A DNA stretch of 64,000 bases from Diphasiastrum complanatum (Eukaryota > Streptophyta > Lycopodiopsida > Lycopodiales > Lycopodiaceae): assembly GCA_029204225.1 (NCBI GenBank), contig CM055100.1, forward strand, positions 1,216,587 through 1,280,586. Direction: 5' to 3'. Of this stretch, positions 1-11,149 are shown piece after piece. Under the pieces are notes generated by a model. That model was given only the letters and a program-made list of their open reading frames with translations, was not told where the DNA came from and did no database searches. The translations under genes and the position numbers were made by a program. Each line of letters opens with the position of its first letter. Within the stretch, counting starts at the first letter, position 1.

Positions 1-421
1 TTTAAGATTTATTTTTTGAAACTAAATATATCTTGGATCTATTAGATTTAGATTGATTATTAACAACATATTGTAACTAATGTGAGTTGATGTCTTTTTA
101 GATTGTATGTAAAAGAGTGTATGATAGAGAATGTCACATTTGTTTTTAAAATTTTTTAATTATACATAACTTACTAACTATTTCATGTTGGTGTTGGTGT
201 TGATGTTGATAGGCCATCAAAAGAAGATCAATAACAAGTATCAACAATCATCAAGAGAGACAATGAGGTATGTTTTAATATACTCATAAATAAATCATTG
301 TTTGTTTGATTCATCAATTGTTTGATATCAAAGACAATCATATACAAAATTGATACAAAGACAATCATGTATAAAATTACAAAAATTGTTTATATTTGTG
401 GTAAAGAAAGAGTACATAGAT
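1..421. other. AT-rich stretch without a gene
   Basis: I see no open frame of note, no RNA gene and no clear repeat here. The sequence is AT-rich with runs of T and A and some short GTTGGTGTTGATGTTGAT-like repetition near 186-209. It is probably the decayed 3' flank of the minus-strand element that begins at 486. Confidence 0.4.
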
Positions 422-485
422 TCAAAAATGGAGTACTAAAAGCCCCAATTTATCTATCACATTACACAATAAACTAAATAGATAC

Positions 486-784
486 TTAATCATCTTCAAT
501 GGAATTTGCATCTTCATCTTCATCTTCCTCTTCCTCTTCTTCCCCTTGATCCAATGGAATGTTTTCATCATTGGCCTCTCCGCTTGGTGCGCTTGATGTG
601 GATCCTCTCTACAAGATTCAAAAAACACAAGCATAAGATTAAACACCTTTTAGATTTAGTAATTCTAGAGCACAAAAATCAATAAAAGATTAATGCTTAC
701 CAATGGCAATTCCCCTTTTTCTTTCATGTGATCCACCAAAGCCGAGTATCTTTGTCGATACCTGATCTTGTATTTGGATTTCAT
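486..784 (-). pseudogene. Spliced 3' end of an LTR-element (family D) ORF, acidic C-terminus
   Basis: Two exons can be read on the minus strand: 784-701 (28 codons, containing YSALVDHMKEKGELPL) and 608-486 (41 codons including the stop), separated by an intron with GTAAGC donor and TTGTAG acceptor. The frame stays open across the junction. The second exon is strongly acidic (a run of Glu/Asp) and ends NSIEDD. A paralogous pair with the same splice position lies at 46,170-46,510 (NALVDHLAQQGIHPM, then an acidic tail). Both lie internal to an LTR carrying an initiator-Met primer binding site, so I infer the 3' part of an LTR-element gene. I do not recognise the protein. Confidence 0.45.
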
Positions 785-1227
785 AAAAGCCCTTCTAAAA
801 TCATGAATCTATAGTCACAAAACAAACATTGATTATTCAGGGAATTTTGAATTCTACCATCAATTTTGTGCCAAAATCATGGAAAACAAGCCAAATTTGG
901 CCACAAAAAAACTTAGAATCCAAAAACATGAGAAGATCCAACACATGCAACCTGAATTTCAAATATTCCAAAGTGAAGTAACTTGCTAAAAATTTCAGAT
1001 CCATAACTAGTTTTGAAATACAAATGCTAAAACTCCAAAAAAGACAACCAAAATTGATTTCCTAGCACAATTCTCCATAAACCACAATGAATTTAAGAGA
1101 TATATGGATCATACAAATTGGGAAGATCCACCAACTTGCAACCTTGCTCCTCTCCTTGGATGAGAACACTAATTGATCTCCACCAAGCTCCAATGAAAAG
1201 CACCACCTCTTCAAGCTCGTAAACCTT
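785..1227 (-). mobile_element. Internal region of family D LTR element, non-coding here
   Basis: This stretch lies between the primer binding site and the spliced exons of the same minus-strand element. It has no usable frame. The part next to the primer binding site (about 1,130-1,227) resembles the corresponding part of the copy at 48,060-48,198. Confidence 0.4.
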
Positions 1228-1239
1228 GCTCTGATACCA
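1228..1239 (-). other. Primer binding site, initiator-Met tRNA type
   Basis: On the minus strand the sequence is TGGTATCAGAGC, the standard complement of the 3' end of plant initiator-Met tRNA. It directly follows the LTR at 1,240-1,761 and fixes the orientation of the element. Confidence 0.75.
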
Positions 1240-1761
1240 CTATAAGGGAAGCTCCTTAGATCCTGCTTACAAGTCACAAACACAATGGATAACAGACTAT
1301 CGAGAAACCACCCAACCAAGTAGAAGCATCCAACCAAACTCTAAAAGCCTCACCCCCAAGCCAAGGAACAAGAAGCATGAATATAGAGTGAGAGCCTGAC
1401 AATGAATCCACAACCATAATGAGGAGTAGGGCAAGTTTGGACCCAATATATAGAGCCAAAAGCATCCTGGGCACATAGCCATGCATAGTCCTAAGTTCCC
1501 TATACATAGATTCACCTATAATAGAGTCCTAAACATGGACCAACTACTCATAGAATTGCTCTTGATAACTCTACACATGCATATACTGTCTCATACCTTG
1601 TCTAAACTCCATTTAGTGTGTTCTAGGACTCACAAGGATATTAGTTACTTTCGGGTCACGTCCTGTATAACGTGGCATAACTAACAGCTTGTTTCACTAG
1701 AGTACCATGTATCCAAGACTAGGATTATACTGTATCCTATATACTAGTCATGGACATAACA
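1240..1761 (-). mobile_element. LTR of family D (gypsy-like), minus orientation
   Basis: In minus orientation the block starts TGTTATGTCC and runs to the primer binding site. It shares sequence and order with two other blocks in the window: 48,211-48,684 (minus) and 55,762-56,298 (plus). All three carry a CCCAAGCC/GGCTTGGG-type segment and similar ends. The length is about 520 bp. The plus-strand copy is preceded by a polypurine tract and a possible chromodomain-like integrase tail, so I assign the family to Ty3/gypsy tentatively. Confidence 0.6.
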
Positions 1762-1789
1762 ATGCTGCTTTCACAGATGATGATGCTCT

Positions 1790-2470
1790 CACAGAACTTG
1801 TCTTCGTAGTCTGGATTTGAGAATTTGCTTTTTTTATTGAAGGCGTGCCTTCCTACTGTACTGGTGCTATCTTGATGGCACATATTTCATGTGTAGTTAA
1901 AATTCCAGCATGCAAACACAATACTCCAAACTGAAGTCCTAATCTAGAGAATAGCTTATCTTTAACCAGTTTATAGAATTGCTTAAAAGCAATATGTCCA
2001 AAATCAACTAGTTCTCCATTTATGGCTTTGTGCAAATATCTCATGTTGGTTGCAGATATTGTATACTCTTGCTCTGGCAGAAATATAGTAGTAAGAGCAA
2101 ATCGAACAAAGCTTTTTAAACTAGGGTCTATAACGTATGATAATCTATAGCCCCTTTTCTCAAGATAAGCGCCTTCCTGAATCGCCTCACTTCACGTGAT
2201 ATAATCTACTTTGGTGATGGTAGGATACCATTTATCGGTAAGCCTAAAGCTTGGCAATAGAAGGCTTCTATAATGATTATTGAAACATTACTGACTACAC
2301 TGCAGATATGACCATCTTCGATCCTGTCTAGATTTTGAACTAGCTCGTGGTATACTTCTGGTAAAATGACAGGTGGATCGAATTGCAACAAACTCTCTAT
2401 TCTAGATCTTGTGGCAAGAGGATGCAAGTACAGGTTTCGGGTGGGTCTTAAAGATAATAGAATCACTAGT
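1790..2470 (-). pseudogene. Unrecognised decayed ORF, possibly plant retroelement gag-like
   Basis: Reading the minus strand from 2,466 downwards gives a protein-like series in shifting frames: PVILPEVYHELVQNLDRIED, then REVRRFRKAL, then FALTTIFLPEQEYTISATN, MRYLHKAINGELVDFGHIAF and LGLQFGVLCLHAGI, with one stop near 2,204 and a frameshift after it. The middle part resembles in style the region found near the start of many plant retroelement ORFs (a 'long-lasting Pro, then GK/GE-x-DLG-xI' pattern), but this is a weak impression. No family can be named from sequence alone. No LTR or terminal repeat could be attached to it. Confidence 0.3.
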
Positions 2471-2474
2471 AGCC

Positions 2475-3235
2475 ATTGGAAAAGCTAAAAAGCAATTTGT
2501 GGAAACTATAGATGGTGAGAGAGAGTGCAAATATGGAGTTGTAACAAAAGAGCATTTGATCGTAGAAAATGCAGTAGTAGCAAAAAAAGCAAAAGCAAAA
2601 ACATGAACGCGAAAGTGATCGAGTGGGAGTATCGAGCAATGAACAAGTGTTATTAATAGTATGACGATGAACTAGAACAAGTATTAATTGGAAGTGACCA
2701 ACATGCATTGAAAGTACAACAAGAATTAAGTGAATTAGTCCCTTAAATAATACCAAAGTAATAAAATCAAAAAGAAAAATTCAAATAAAACAAAATATAA
2801 CAAATGTTTCGCACAGTTCACAAAGTTCGCACTCGAAAATTTTCAGCATCGGATTGCAAAAACAAAATTTACACACTTTGTGAGAAAATAGTCGTATTTG
2901 GTAACTCTTGCGCATTTGTCGGCTTCTTCGCAAAAGCAAAGTGTCAGAAGTGTGCGAATAGCACATTTTGAAAAGTGTCACTTTTCTTGGAAAATTAAAA
3001 TGGCAGAAATGCATGAAAAGCAGTAATTTCAGTGGTGTCGCATTTCTCGCATGAGTAAACATTAGCCTTGTGAAAATAACGCATATCGACATGTGTCGGA
3101 TTCTTCGCAAAGAAAAATGGTAAACTTGCAAAAAATGGCAAGGATTGGTGTTAAAAATTGTAAAACATATCTATCTTATGTTTGTTGATGTTTGCGGGTC
3201 CTACCCATGTAAATACTTTGTACATATCCAAGGTA
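2475..3235. other. No gene; AT-rich with possible decayed LTR
   Basis: No coding signal is convincing. Between about 2,800 and 3,130 the sequence has scattered TTCGCA/GTGTCGxATT words that resemble the upstream (U3) part of LTR-B at 21,600-21,850, so a heavily decayed LTR is possible. Confidence 0.3.
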
Positions 3236-4170
3236 TGCGAATTGAGCACATATCTTGTAGAATAGGGCCAGTTTGGGTTAGGTAGATCAAATTCCAATGA
3301 CATGCATAAAGTCTAGTTGGTCTGACATGCAATGATGTTGACAATGTCTAGTTTGACATGCATATAGAAATTCACATGGAATTGGTCAATTATGACCTTG
3401 TAGAAACTCAAGCCACAATAGATGCATTGTTTCCTAAGTTTCCATTGTGACATGCAAGGCATGCAAACACTCTAATGGACACATGCATTGTTAAAAATTC
3501 ACAATTATAGCTTGACTAGTTTTGGTCATATGACTTGTAAATAGTTAGATGGTCATGATGTGGCTTGTCACACGTGCCAAATAGCATAGGATTCCATTCA
3601 TAAGGATGTTCTCAAGTAGACCTAAGTGTTAGAACCTTTGGAATGAGTCCAAATTATGCTTAGATACAAGGGAGAAAAAATAGGAGCTATTTTTGGTAAT
3701 TTTTGCATTGTTGAGGGATCTCCAAGATTCCAACCCTAACTTGGTAGGGATGAAAGATCCACCAAAATTAGCATTAGGGATAGGTTTAGGGCTACTCATA
3801 CCTGCCCAAAACCGTGATGGATCATGTATATATAGGTGATGATATCTCACCAAAATCAATCAAGCAATTTCATGATTTTTCTCTCATAATGGTGCAATTG
3901 CTCTCTATGTTCATAATTGTTTGAGTACTTGTGATTACTAATGATTATAGGATTGAATGTAGGTCTGGTGTACAGTACTCAGACTGTGGGAGGCCGTACT
4001 TTCACACGTGTGAATCCTTCTTCAAGGATTTGGGCCATTTAGTGAGGTTCAAGCATAGATTTTTGATGGATTTTGATGGTTCAACTTGTGCTAATCTTAT
4101 GAAATCATAATCTATTGTTTCCCTCATCATTTCAAGTGTTTTAGAATCCTTATTTGCTGTAATTTTTACA
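3236..4170 (+). mobile_element. 5' LTR of copia A
   Basis: The block starts TGCGAATTGAGCACAT and ends TTTTTACA immediately before a primer binding site. Its start matches the start of the 3' LTR at 6,255 (TGTGAATTGAGCACAT). The 935-bp length is usual for plant copia LTRs. The two LTRs have diverged strongly, so the element is old. Confidence 0.8.
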
Positions 4171-4182
4171 TGGTATCAGAGC
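4171..4182 (+). other. Primer binding site of copia A
   Basis: TGGTATCAGAGC follows directly after the LTR end ..TTTTTACA. It is the initiator-Met tRNA site and gives the element plus orientation. Confidence 0.85.
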
Positions 4183-4454
4183 CTAAAGGCTGAAATGAGC
4201 TAAATCCTTGGTTTGCATTCAATTTGATCACAATTTTTGATCTAAATCTTGTGTAGATTGGATCTTAGCATCTAGTATTGATTCTAGAACTCAAAGTGAG
4301 TCAAATACATTGGAGATTGGTGTTGTGTGACTTCATTTGCAAGTGTTTAGGTGTCTAAAACCAGAGGCAAAGTTGAATTCAATTCACATTACTAGGCGAG
4401 TTTTGGAGGTGATTTCATAGAGAAGGCTTTCTAGCATTCAAGGAGAGGGAAAAG
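4183..4454 (+). mobile_element. Copia A leader; gag and protease missing
   Basis: Between the primer binding site and the integrase remnant there are only about 270 bp, with no gag, zinc-knuckle or protease sequence. A large internal deletion has removed the 5' half of the coding region. Confidence 0.55.
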
Positions 4455-6151
4455 CTTATGTAGAGAAGCAGTTTCCTTTCAAGTTAAAAGCTTTAAGAAG
4501 TGATAGTGGAGGAGAATACACTTCCAATAAGTTTAAAGACTTTTGTGAGAGAGAGGGTATTCAAAGAGAGTTTTCTTGTTCATATATTCCTCAACAAAAT
4601 GTTGTTGCTGATCATGCACTTTTTATATCAGATGAAGAGCCTAAGGATGTCCAAGAAGCTTTTCAATCCAAGGAGTGGGTTGAAGCAATGACCCAAGAAT
4701 TTGAAGCCTTGATGTCAAATAACACATGGGAGCTTGTGGATCCACCAAACAACATGCATGGGTATTCAGAATCAAGTATAATCATGATGGATCTATCAAT
4801 AAGTATAAAGCAAGACTTTGTGCCAAAGGTTACTCACTGATAAAAGGTCTTGACTATGAAGACACCTTTGCACCAGTTGCAAAGATGGTAACAATTCAAA
4901 TACTCAGCTCTCTTGCATGTTTTCACAAACGGAGTATGTTCTAGTTTGATGTTTCTAATGCATCTCTCAATGGTTACCTTGAGGAGGAGATTCATATGGA
5001 ACAGCCTCCAGGTTTTGTGAAGGAAGCTGATGAATCAAAAGTTTGTCTTTTGTTCAAAAGTTTGTTTGGACTGAAACAGGCACCAAGGTCTTGGTATGCA
5101 AGGCTCAATTCCTATTTCATATCACTCAGATTTTGTCTAAGTGAATATGACCCTTCTCTGTATTATAAGTTTGTAGATAACTTTGTAATTATTCTTCTCA
5201 TCTATGTAGATGATATCATTCTTTGTGAAAACAATGAGAAGTTAGTTGAAGAAACTAAACATCACTTGGTACTGAGTTTAAGATGCAAGTCTTAGGAGTT
5301 CTTCACTATATTCTAGGCCTTGAAATATATTTTTGGAAAGGTCATGCATTTATAAGCCAAAGTAGATATGCACTTTCCATGCTCGGGAAATTCCATATGG
5401 AGAATTGTAAAGGCATAGATACACCTATGGAGCACACTGTAAAAGTTCCTATTAAAGATGATGAAAAATCCTTTGAGGACATCACTCTTTATAGGAGTCT
5501 TATTGGCTCACTTATTTGGTTAACAGTGACTAGGCCTGATCTAAGCTTTTGTGTTCATAAGCTAAGTCAACGCATGCAGGATTCAAAGTTATATCATTGG
5601 AAGTTGGCAAAAAGAGTCTTGAGGTATATATCTTCTACCTTGGATTATGGACTATACTATGAAGTAAAAGATCTGACTTTAATTGCTTTTTCAGATTCAG
5701 ATTTTGCAGGGGACAGGTTGAATAGGAAATCCACAAGTGCTTACACTATATTTCTTGGAGGAAATTTGGTTTCTTGGCTATCAAAGAAGCAGGCAACTAT
5801 TTCTTATCATCCTATGAAGCTGAATACAAATCTCTTACAACCACAACAAAGGAGATTTTATGGATCAAAAGGCTAGTTTTGGAACTAAAGTGTTATGCAG
5901 ATGAAGATTTACCAATTATCAAGAATGATAACATTTCTGCTCAGGCTCTTGCAAATAATCTAGTCTTTCATGCAAGGAGCAAGCATAATGAAGTGGCTCA
6001 TCATTTTGTAAGAGAAAAAGTCATTGGGAGAGATATCTCATTGGAGCATGTTTCATCTTCAGATTGTGTTGCAGATCATCTCACCAAACCTCTACTCAAG
6101 ATGAGGTCTAACCTTGGCCTAATTTCGAAGTCTATGTTGATAGGAACATAA
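4455..6151 (+). pseudogene. Copia A pol remnant: integrase piece, reverse transcriptase, RNase H
   Basis: Copia-type Pol, broken. In order: an integrase core piece (LRSDSGGEYTSNKFKDF, to about 4,600) with its C-terminus deleted; the RT start (EWVEAMTQEFEALM); RT core with MEQPPGFV, LFGLKQAPRSWYARLNSYF and the catalytic YVDD at 5,203-5,214; then GSLIWLTVTRPDLSFCVHKL, SDSDFAGD, and the RNase H end FHARSKHNEVAHHFVRE and HLTKPLL. Defects: frame change near 4,720-4,770, an in-frame stop at about 4,942 just before FDVSNA, and frameshifts near 5,285 and 5,800. It cannot make a full Pol. It sits between its two LTRs (3,236 and 6,255). Confidence 0.88.
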
Positions 6152-6254
6152 ATTTAAGAAGTGTGAAGATTATTAAAATATTAGCTTCCTATCTCGAGTT
6201 TGGGGTCATGTCCATGGTGATTTCCACTAAAATTCATGTTGTACTTAAAAGGAG

Positions 6255-6929
6255 TGTGAATTGAGCACATGTCCTTCTAGTGTAGCTCGGATTTGAGTTA
6301 GATAGGTTCAATTATGATGACATACAGATGTTTAGATAGCATGCAAAGTTTTACTGTATGCATGCAAGCCACATGCAATCAGTGGATGCAACATGCAAAG
6401 AAGTTTCAGTGATCTACACATGTCTAGGTAGTTTTATGAGTTGACATGCAGTACATGCAACATACATGCATGCAGTTACACGTGTGGATCTATGATAGGT
6501 GAATTAGTTCAATTAAGTGGACTTTCCATGCAACTCCACTGTAGGAATTCGAGTCTCTCTCATGTAGGAAAAGCTGGGCATGTTTTGCCACATTGTGAAT
6601 ATTGAGATTTTGGTGTTTTGGACTCATTCTCTCTCTACTCGAGTTTTCTATACTTGATTTTCTCTCTCTACCCGAGAGCAGCCTATTTTTCCCATACTGA
6701 ACACTTAGAATTATTTTTGACATTCATTTATCATAGTGAAGAGTTAGATTTTTTCATCAGATGTATGCCATTGTGCTCTTTCCTTAGATTTTTTAAGCAA
6801 ACTGTTCTTTGATCAATCTTGTGCAATCACAACACCTCAGTAAGATCTTGTAGGGTGTGTGGTGAAGTTCACACGTGCTAAAAACTTCACTTTGGCAATT
6901 TCTCACACTCAAAAGGCAATGAGCATATG
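6255..6929 (+). mobile_element. 3' LTR of copia A, truncated
   Basis: It starts TGTGAATTGAGCACAT after a short polypurine tract (AAAAGGAG) and matches the 5' LTR through its first half; both contain a CACACGTG element near the middle. It does not reach a matching TTTTTACA end. The right end is lost where a foreign reverse transcriptase piece begins. Confidence 0.65.
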
Positions 6930-7007
6930 GTGTGCAAACTCTATAAAGCATTGCATGGATTGAAACAATCACCAAGAGCATGGTTTCAGAGAATTAATTC
7001 CTTCTGA
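6930..7007 (+). pseudogene. Isolated copia reverse transcriptase motif fragment
   Basis: A 25-codon open run ending in TGA reads [19 protein letters not shown] and then QRINSF. This is the highly conserved copia RT block (usually K.LYGLKQ.PRAWF). It is not in frame with, or adjacent to, any other pol sequence, and it joins the truncated LTR directly. It is therefore a scrap of another copia family left by insertion and deletion. Confidence 0.75.
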
Positions 7008-7087
7008 AATTGTATGTAATTTGTATTTTTCTCAATTTCATGTGTACTTCAATAAGATTTAGTATTAATTTTGTTCGTATATTACAG

Positions 7088-7406
7088 ATCAAATACCTTT
7101 ATCACGATCAACCAACGAATATGTCATCTGCTGAAGAAATGTCTCAAAACAGGTAATTATATTGTAGTATTTATGAAATATTATGTACTTATGATATGGA
7201 CATGTAGCATTGTGTGTTGCATATGACATTTTTTTTTTTGTGTCAATGCTCAAAGCACAACGCCTCCACGAGATTTCGAAAAATTAAAAACGATGGAAGC
7301 TTATCAAAAAAGAAAATCACGAAAAAGAGCGCAAATGATTGATCGAGTACTTAGTGGAGGATCATCGTCATCAAGTTCTGGCACTCGACCTCGACAAAGA
7401 ACTACG
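7088..7406 (+). pseudogene. Two-exon ORF fragment, unrecognised, basic/serine-rich
   Basis: Exon 7,088-7,152 is preceded by ATTACAG and followed by GTAATT. Exon 7,256-7,406 is preceded by CAAAG and followed by GTACTA. Splicing keeps one frame open over both exons: it contains DQPTNMSSAEEMSQ, then PRDFEKLKTMEAYQKRKSRK and a serine run ending RPRQRTT. The second exon is rich in Lys/Arg and Ser, so nucleic-acid binding is possible. Start, stop and neighbouring exons are not visible, and the next feature (element X) lies on the opposite strand. I do not recognise the family; it may be a captured or transposon-derived gene piece. Confidence 0.4.
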
Positions 7407-7469
7407 GTACTATATATTTGTAATTATTAAAAATTTGAAAACAGATTAATTGTCATGCAAATCATTTTT

Positions 7470-8345
7470 TGCATTCACTACTGAAAAACAAATATAACTT
7501 TACTTCCGCAATCCGCAAAACCAAATTTTGATAACAAAAACGAACAAAGTCATATTTAGTTGAAGAGAAGCATACAATTGAATACCAAAATCTAGAAGAA
7601 ATGTGCTTACCATTTGTTTTAACTTCGTAATGTCGAATCATCATCACTTGGACCTTTTTGAGATCTAAGAATATATTGTTGTCTTAATGAAAACAAATCG
7701 GAGGTCCTGTCTTCTTATTGGTTATTGTTAAAGAATCCTCAATATACCTTAACTCAATATACCATAATTGAATTGCAAGTTTTTAGCTAGGTATTATCTG
7801 ATGGCGTTCTAATCCATTTTTTGTCAGAGCGTTTCATAAACTTTTTTAAAGCTCTATACTCCTTGCGACTCACACCTCCTTGGTTGCATGCATACACCAT
7901 GATCTCTTTAACATTTGGATTTGGCTTGAACTTGTGGACTAGCCTTTTTGCGATTCTCAAGCGGAGTGAATCACTTGTTTCATCAATCTTTACCCTTCAA
8001 AAAATGTTTCATATATTTTTCGCTAATAGAATCTTTTCCAACCATCTGTTGCAAGAACTCTTTTGTGAGTCTCGTACATCTTTTACTGGCACCACCACCT
8101 GGTGCCAAAGTTTCTACTTTGCATCTCTTAGTGTTTTCTTTTTGTGCTTGTTGATCCATTGAGACTCTACGCTTTCGTTGTAAGTCCTATATTGTCCACT
8201 GAAATAAAACCATTGAAGATTGCAATTCTTCAATTTTTGCGACAGAACTGGCAAGCTCTATTTTTAAACCATTATCTCCTCCTCCAATTTCATATTTATT
8301 TCTTGCAATGACTTTAAACTGTCAAATATTACCATATTTGACAAT
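7470..8345 (-). mobile_element. Element X copy 1 (N-terminal half)
   Basis: Minus-strand copy of a multi-copy element that I do not recognise. Read 8,345 to 7,470 it shows a coiled-coil-like start (NGLKIELASSVAKIEELQSS), a basic stretch (QRKRRVSMDQQAQKENTKR), GGGASKRCTR, then KYMKHFLKGKD, a deletion, DSLRLRIAKRLVHKFKP, VKEIMVYACNQGGVSRKEYR and ALKKFMKRSDKK. It ends in the intron that follows RHYEVKTN. Other copies are at 11.15, 12.8, 22.7, 23.5, 33.6 and 57.5 kb. Stops and small deletions make this copy non-functional. The right part (DDE-like region) is absent. Confidence 0.65.
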
Positions 8346-8370
8346 ATCTCGGCTTGGATTCTTCAAGAAT

Positions 8371-8631
8371 CTATTGCTTGACAATAGCCAGGAGTCCATT
8401 ACCACCATCCTTAATGAACCTTAGTAAACTATGTACGTCAGAAAATTTAGGAGGAGCATCTACTAGTGGATTGCAGGGGTATAGATCATCTCTTACCCAT
8501 AGGTCAATATGTTTTCTGTCTTCTAATCTCCAACAATGCATCTCATATGGATTTAAGTTAACACCCCTTGCAACTTTGGTTGTCGCATAATCCTTCTCTA
8601 ATTTTACAGGTAAGTGATACTTGGTTGTCAT
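8371..8631 (-). CDS. Small unrecognised ORF upstream of element X copy 1
   Basis: An 86-codon frame begins MTTKYHLPVKLEKDYATT and contains GVNLNPYEMHCWRLEDRKH, then WVRDDLYPCNPLVDAPPKF. It stops at 8,371, about 25 bp before the first sequence shared with other X copies, and has the same strand. It has natural-looking amino-acid composition and could be an upstream exon of element X, but no other copy in the window retains the region, so this is untested. It may equally be unrelated transposon coding sequence. Confidence 0.35.
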   Translation of the reverse strand: MTTKYHLPVKLEKDYATTKVARGVNLNPYEMHCWRLEDRKHIDLWVRDDLYPCNPLVDAPPKFSDVHSLLRFIKDGGNGLLAIVKQ

Positions 8632-8639
8632 CTTGAGGA

Positions 8640-10373
8640 ACAAGAAGCAGAGGATCGACCCCACGAACAAGAAATGTTCGAGCAGCGACGAAATGAACCT
8701 CGAAGGTCAACAAGACAAAGAAGACCTCCAGACCGCTATTCTGACAATCTTCAATGGAGCGAAGACACGTAGTTCGAGTACTGCAGCTTCACAGAAGAGC
8801 CAACAACATACCAAGAAGCTATCCAGAGTCCAGAGGGAGAATTTTGGAAGCAGGCAATGTCAGAGGAGATCGAGTCGATGAGGCAAAATGAGGCATGGCC
8901 ATTATAGCCACTGCAAGAAAACATAAAAATAGTCGACTACAAGTGGGTGTACAAGAAAAAGCTAAAATCAGATGGCACTATTGGTCGCTACAAGGCAAGG
9001 CTTGTCGCAAAGGGCTACACGTAGAGGTATGGTGTCGACTATTTCGACACATATTTGCCCATGGTGAAGATGACAAGCATAAGGCTACTCCTTGCATATG
9101 CCACACAGTACAATCTAGAAATTCACCAGATTGACGTGAAAACAACCTTTCTCCATGGAGATCTAGAGGTGGAAATCTTCATGAAGCAACATGAAGGCTA
9201 TGAAGACCTCGACAATAGACAATATGTCTGTCGATTGCAGAGATGCATCTACGGTCTAAAACATGCATCACGGGCTTGGTAAAAAAAGCTTGATGGTCTT
9301 CTGAAGTCTCTAGACTTCAACCCTACTCAACCAGACTATAATGTCTACATCAAAAGAGTAGGAAAGGATTTTGTGATATTGACCATTTTTGTGGATGATT
9401 CGCTGATGATAAGAAATTCCTTGATGCTGATCAAAGACATGAAGATTCAGATTTCTAAAAGCTATGAAATCACAGATCTTGGAGAAGCAATAAAATGCCT
9501 AGGGTTTAGAAGAGATCGAACAAATGGCGCAATGCACTTGAGTCAGTCAAAATACGTCAGAAAAGTAGTACCACATGATGGACTGCAAAGAGAAAGCCAC
9601 ACCAAGGATAGCTAGAGCCAAGCTCATGAAACATGATTGCCCAAAAATAGAAGAGGAAGAACAGAAGATGGCAGGTTTACCCTACCAGAACTTAATTGAG
9701 AGTCTGATATACTTGACAATTTGTACCAGACCGGATCTGGCCTTCTCTGTTTACACATTGAGCCAATTCTGTTCCAATCTTGGTCTAGCACATTGGCAAA
9801 TGGCCAAACAAATTCTATAGTATTTGAAGGGTATCCAAAATATTGGATTAATCTACAAAGCTAGAAACGAGAAAAAAGGATTCGAGCTGTATCACTACAG
9901 TGATGCGAGCTAGGCGAGCTACAAGGATGACAACAAATCCATTACTGGAGGATGTACAATAGTGTGCAGAGCTGCAATCAACTGGATATGCAAATAGCAA
10001 ACCCTGGTAGCTCAATCCTCTTGCGAAGTTGAGTATGTCACAGTCTCGAAAGTGGTGAATGAGGTAGTGTGGCTACGGATGATGTTGGAGGCAATCAGGA
10101 TACCACAGGAGGGGCCAAGCATGATGATGATGGACTCCTAGAGGGCCATCTATTTGTCCCAGGATCTCGTCTTCCATTCAAAGATGAAACACATTCCTCT
10201 GAAGTACCATCACATTCGAGATTTGATCTCGAAAGGAGAGCTCCAGGTCCAGTTCATAAAATCAGAAAGTATGATTGCAGATCTCTTCACGAAACCGCTC
10301 GACAAGCCACTCTTTACCAAGCAAAGAGAGGCAATTGGATTGAACGAACAAAGTTGCAAGGTTCAAGAGGGAG
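8640..10373 (+). pseudogene. Copia E pol remnant (reverse transcriptase and RNase H)
   Basis: Broken copia Pol of a family different from A, B, C and H. In order: a leader with PRRSTRQRRPPDRYSDN (the usual basic region before RT), FWKQAMSEEIESMRQNEAWPL, YKWVYKKKLKSDGTIGRYKA, IDVKTTFLHGDLEVEIFMKQ, RCIYGLKHASRAW, the active-site motif FVDD at 9,388-9,399 (YVDD is usual), CTRPDLAFSVYTLSQF, and the RNase H end KMKHIPLKYHHIRDL and ADLFTKPLDKPLF. Stops occur near 9,023 (TAG), 9,281 and several RNase H positions, and there is a frameshift near 9,580. Integrase and gag are absent. Confidence 0.87.
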
Positions 10374-10935
10374 TGTCAGAAATGGTGAACTCTTGTAACT
10401 TTGTCACAGCACGAACAAGACACGAAGGTCAAATGAGAACAATTTGTGACAATCAACGTGTCTTTGACTCGAAGCACGAATGATTCGCAAATCAATCATG
10501 AATTGTAAACACACCTCCAAAACCGCAAAACGAAAAGAACAAAACAAATGAAGAGAAATCCTTCGCGCTGCCAGCTGGCAGCTCAACGGGCTTCATGCCC
10601 AGCTGAAATGAATAGCAACGACAAAGACTAACTAACTAGTTGATTAATAATAACTAGTCTTGTAATTCTACGTTTGGCTTTCTTGTAAACTCCACATAGT
10701 GGAGGTATAACAATCTTCTCTGGATCATAACCAACAAGAGAAAAAGAAGAGAGATAGTGAATACAGAGATCTGTAAGAAACAGAGAGAGACGTAGCAAAT
10801 AGAGTAAGAAAGAAGAAAAAAAATACCATAGGTATGCATAAAAGTCTGCCAATGAGCAGAACACAACGAAAGAGCAGAGAGTCAATCCGCCAACGAGCGA
10901 GACACTGACGATCTCGCTCTAAAACCAAATTGACA
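10374..10935 (+). mobile_element. Probable 3' LTR of copia E
   Basis: A polypurine tract (AAGAGGGAG) is followed at 10,374 by TGTCAGAAATGG, the expected LTR start directly after RNase H. No second copy exists in the window, so the end is a guess, placed before the next feature (X copy 2). The interval has no coding sequence. Confidence 0.5.
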
Positions 10936-11149
10936 ATATAGTCGCTCTATTTCGTATATCTCTTGGCCTTGTACTGTGTCTCTTGATTGCTAGAATAAAA
11001 TATGTTTTGTGATGTGTAGTCGAGTGTCTGGGATCCCGTAAGAGCTTCCGCACGTAAAGAAAATTCAAATGCAAAAAATTGTTCACGAATCATAATAGAG
11101 GACGAACACGAAACAAACAACAAAAAGCTTCCACGACAACTGGATCTAT

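Noticed and set aside
2781-3131. A 116-residue minus-strand ORF at 2.8-3.1 kb
   Set aside because: Cys/His/Phe-rich without any domain; the sequence resembles the U3 part of an LTR.
4171-4182. TGGTATCAGAGC sites as parts of tRNA genes
   Set aside because: Each lies directly next to an LTR end and lacks the rest of a tRNA. They are retroelement primer binding sites. No complete tRNA or rRNA gene was seen.
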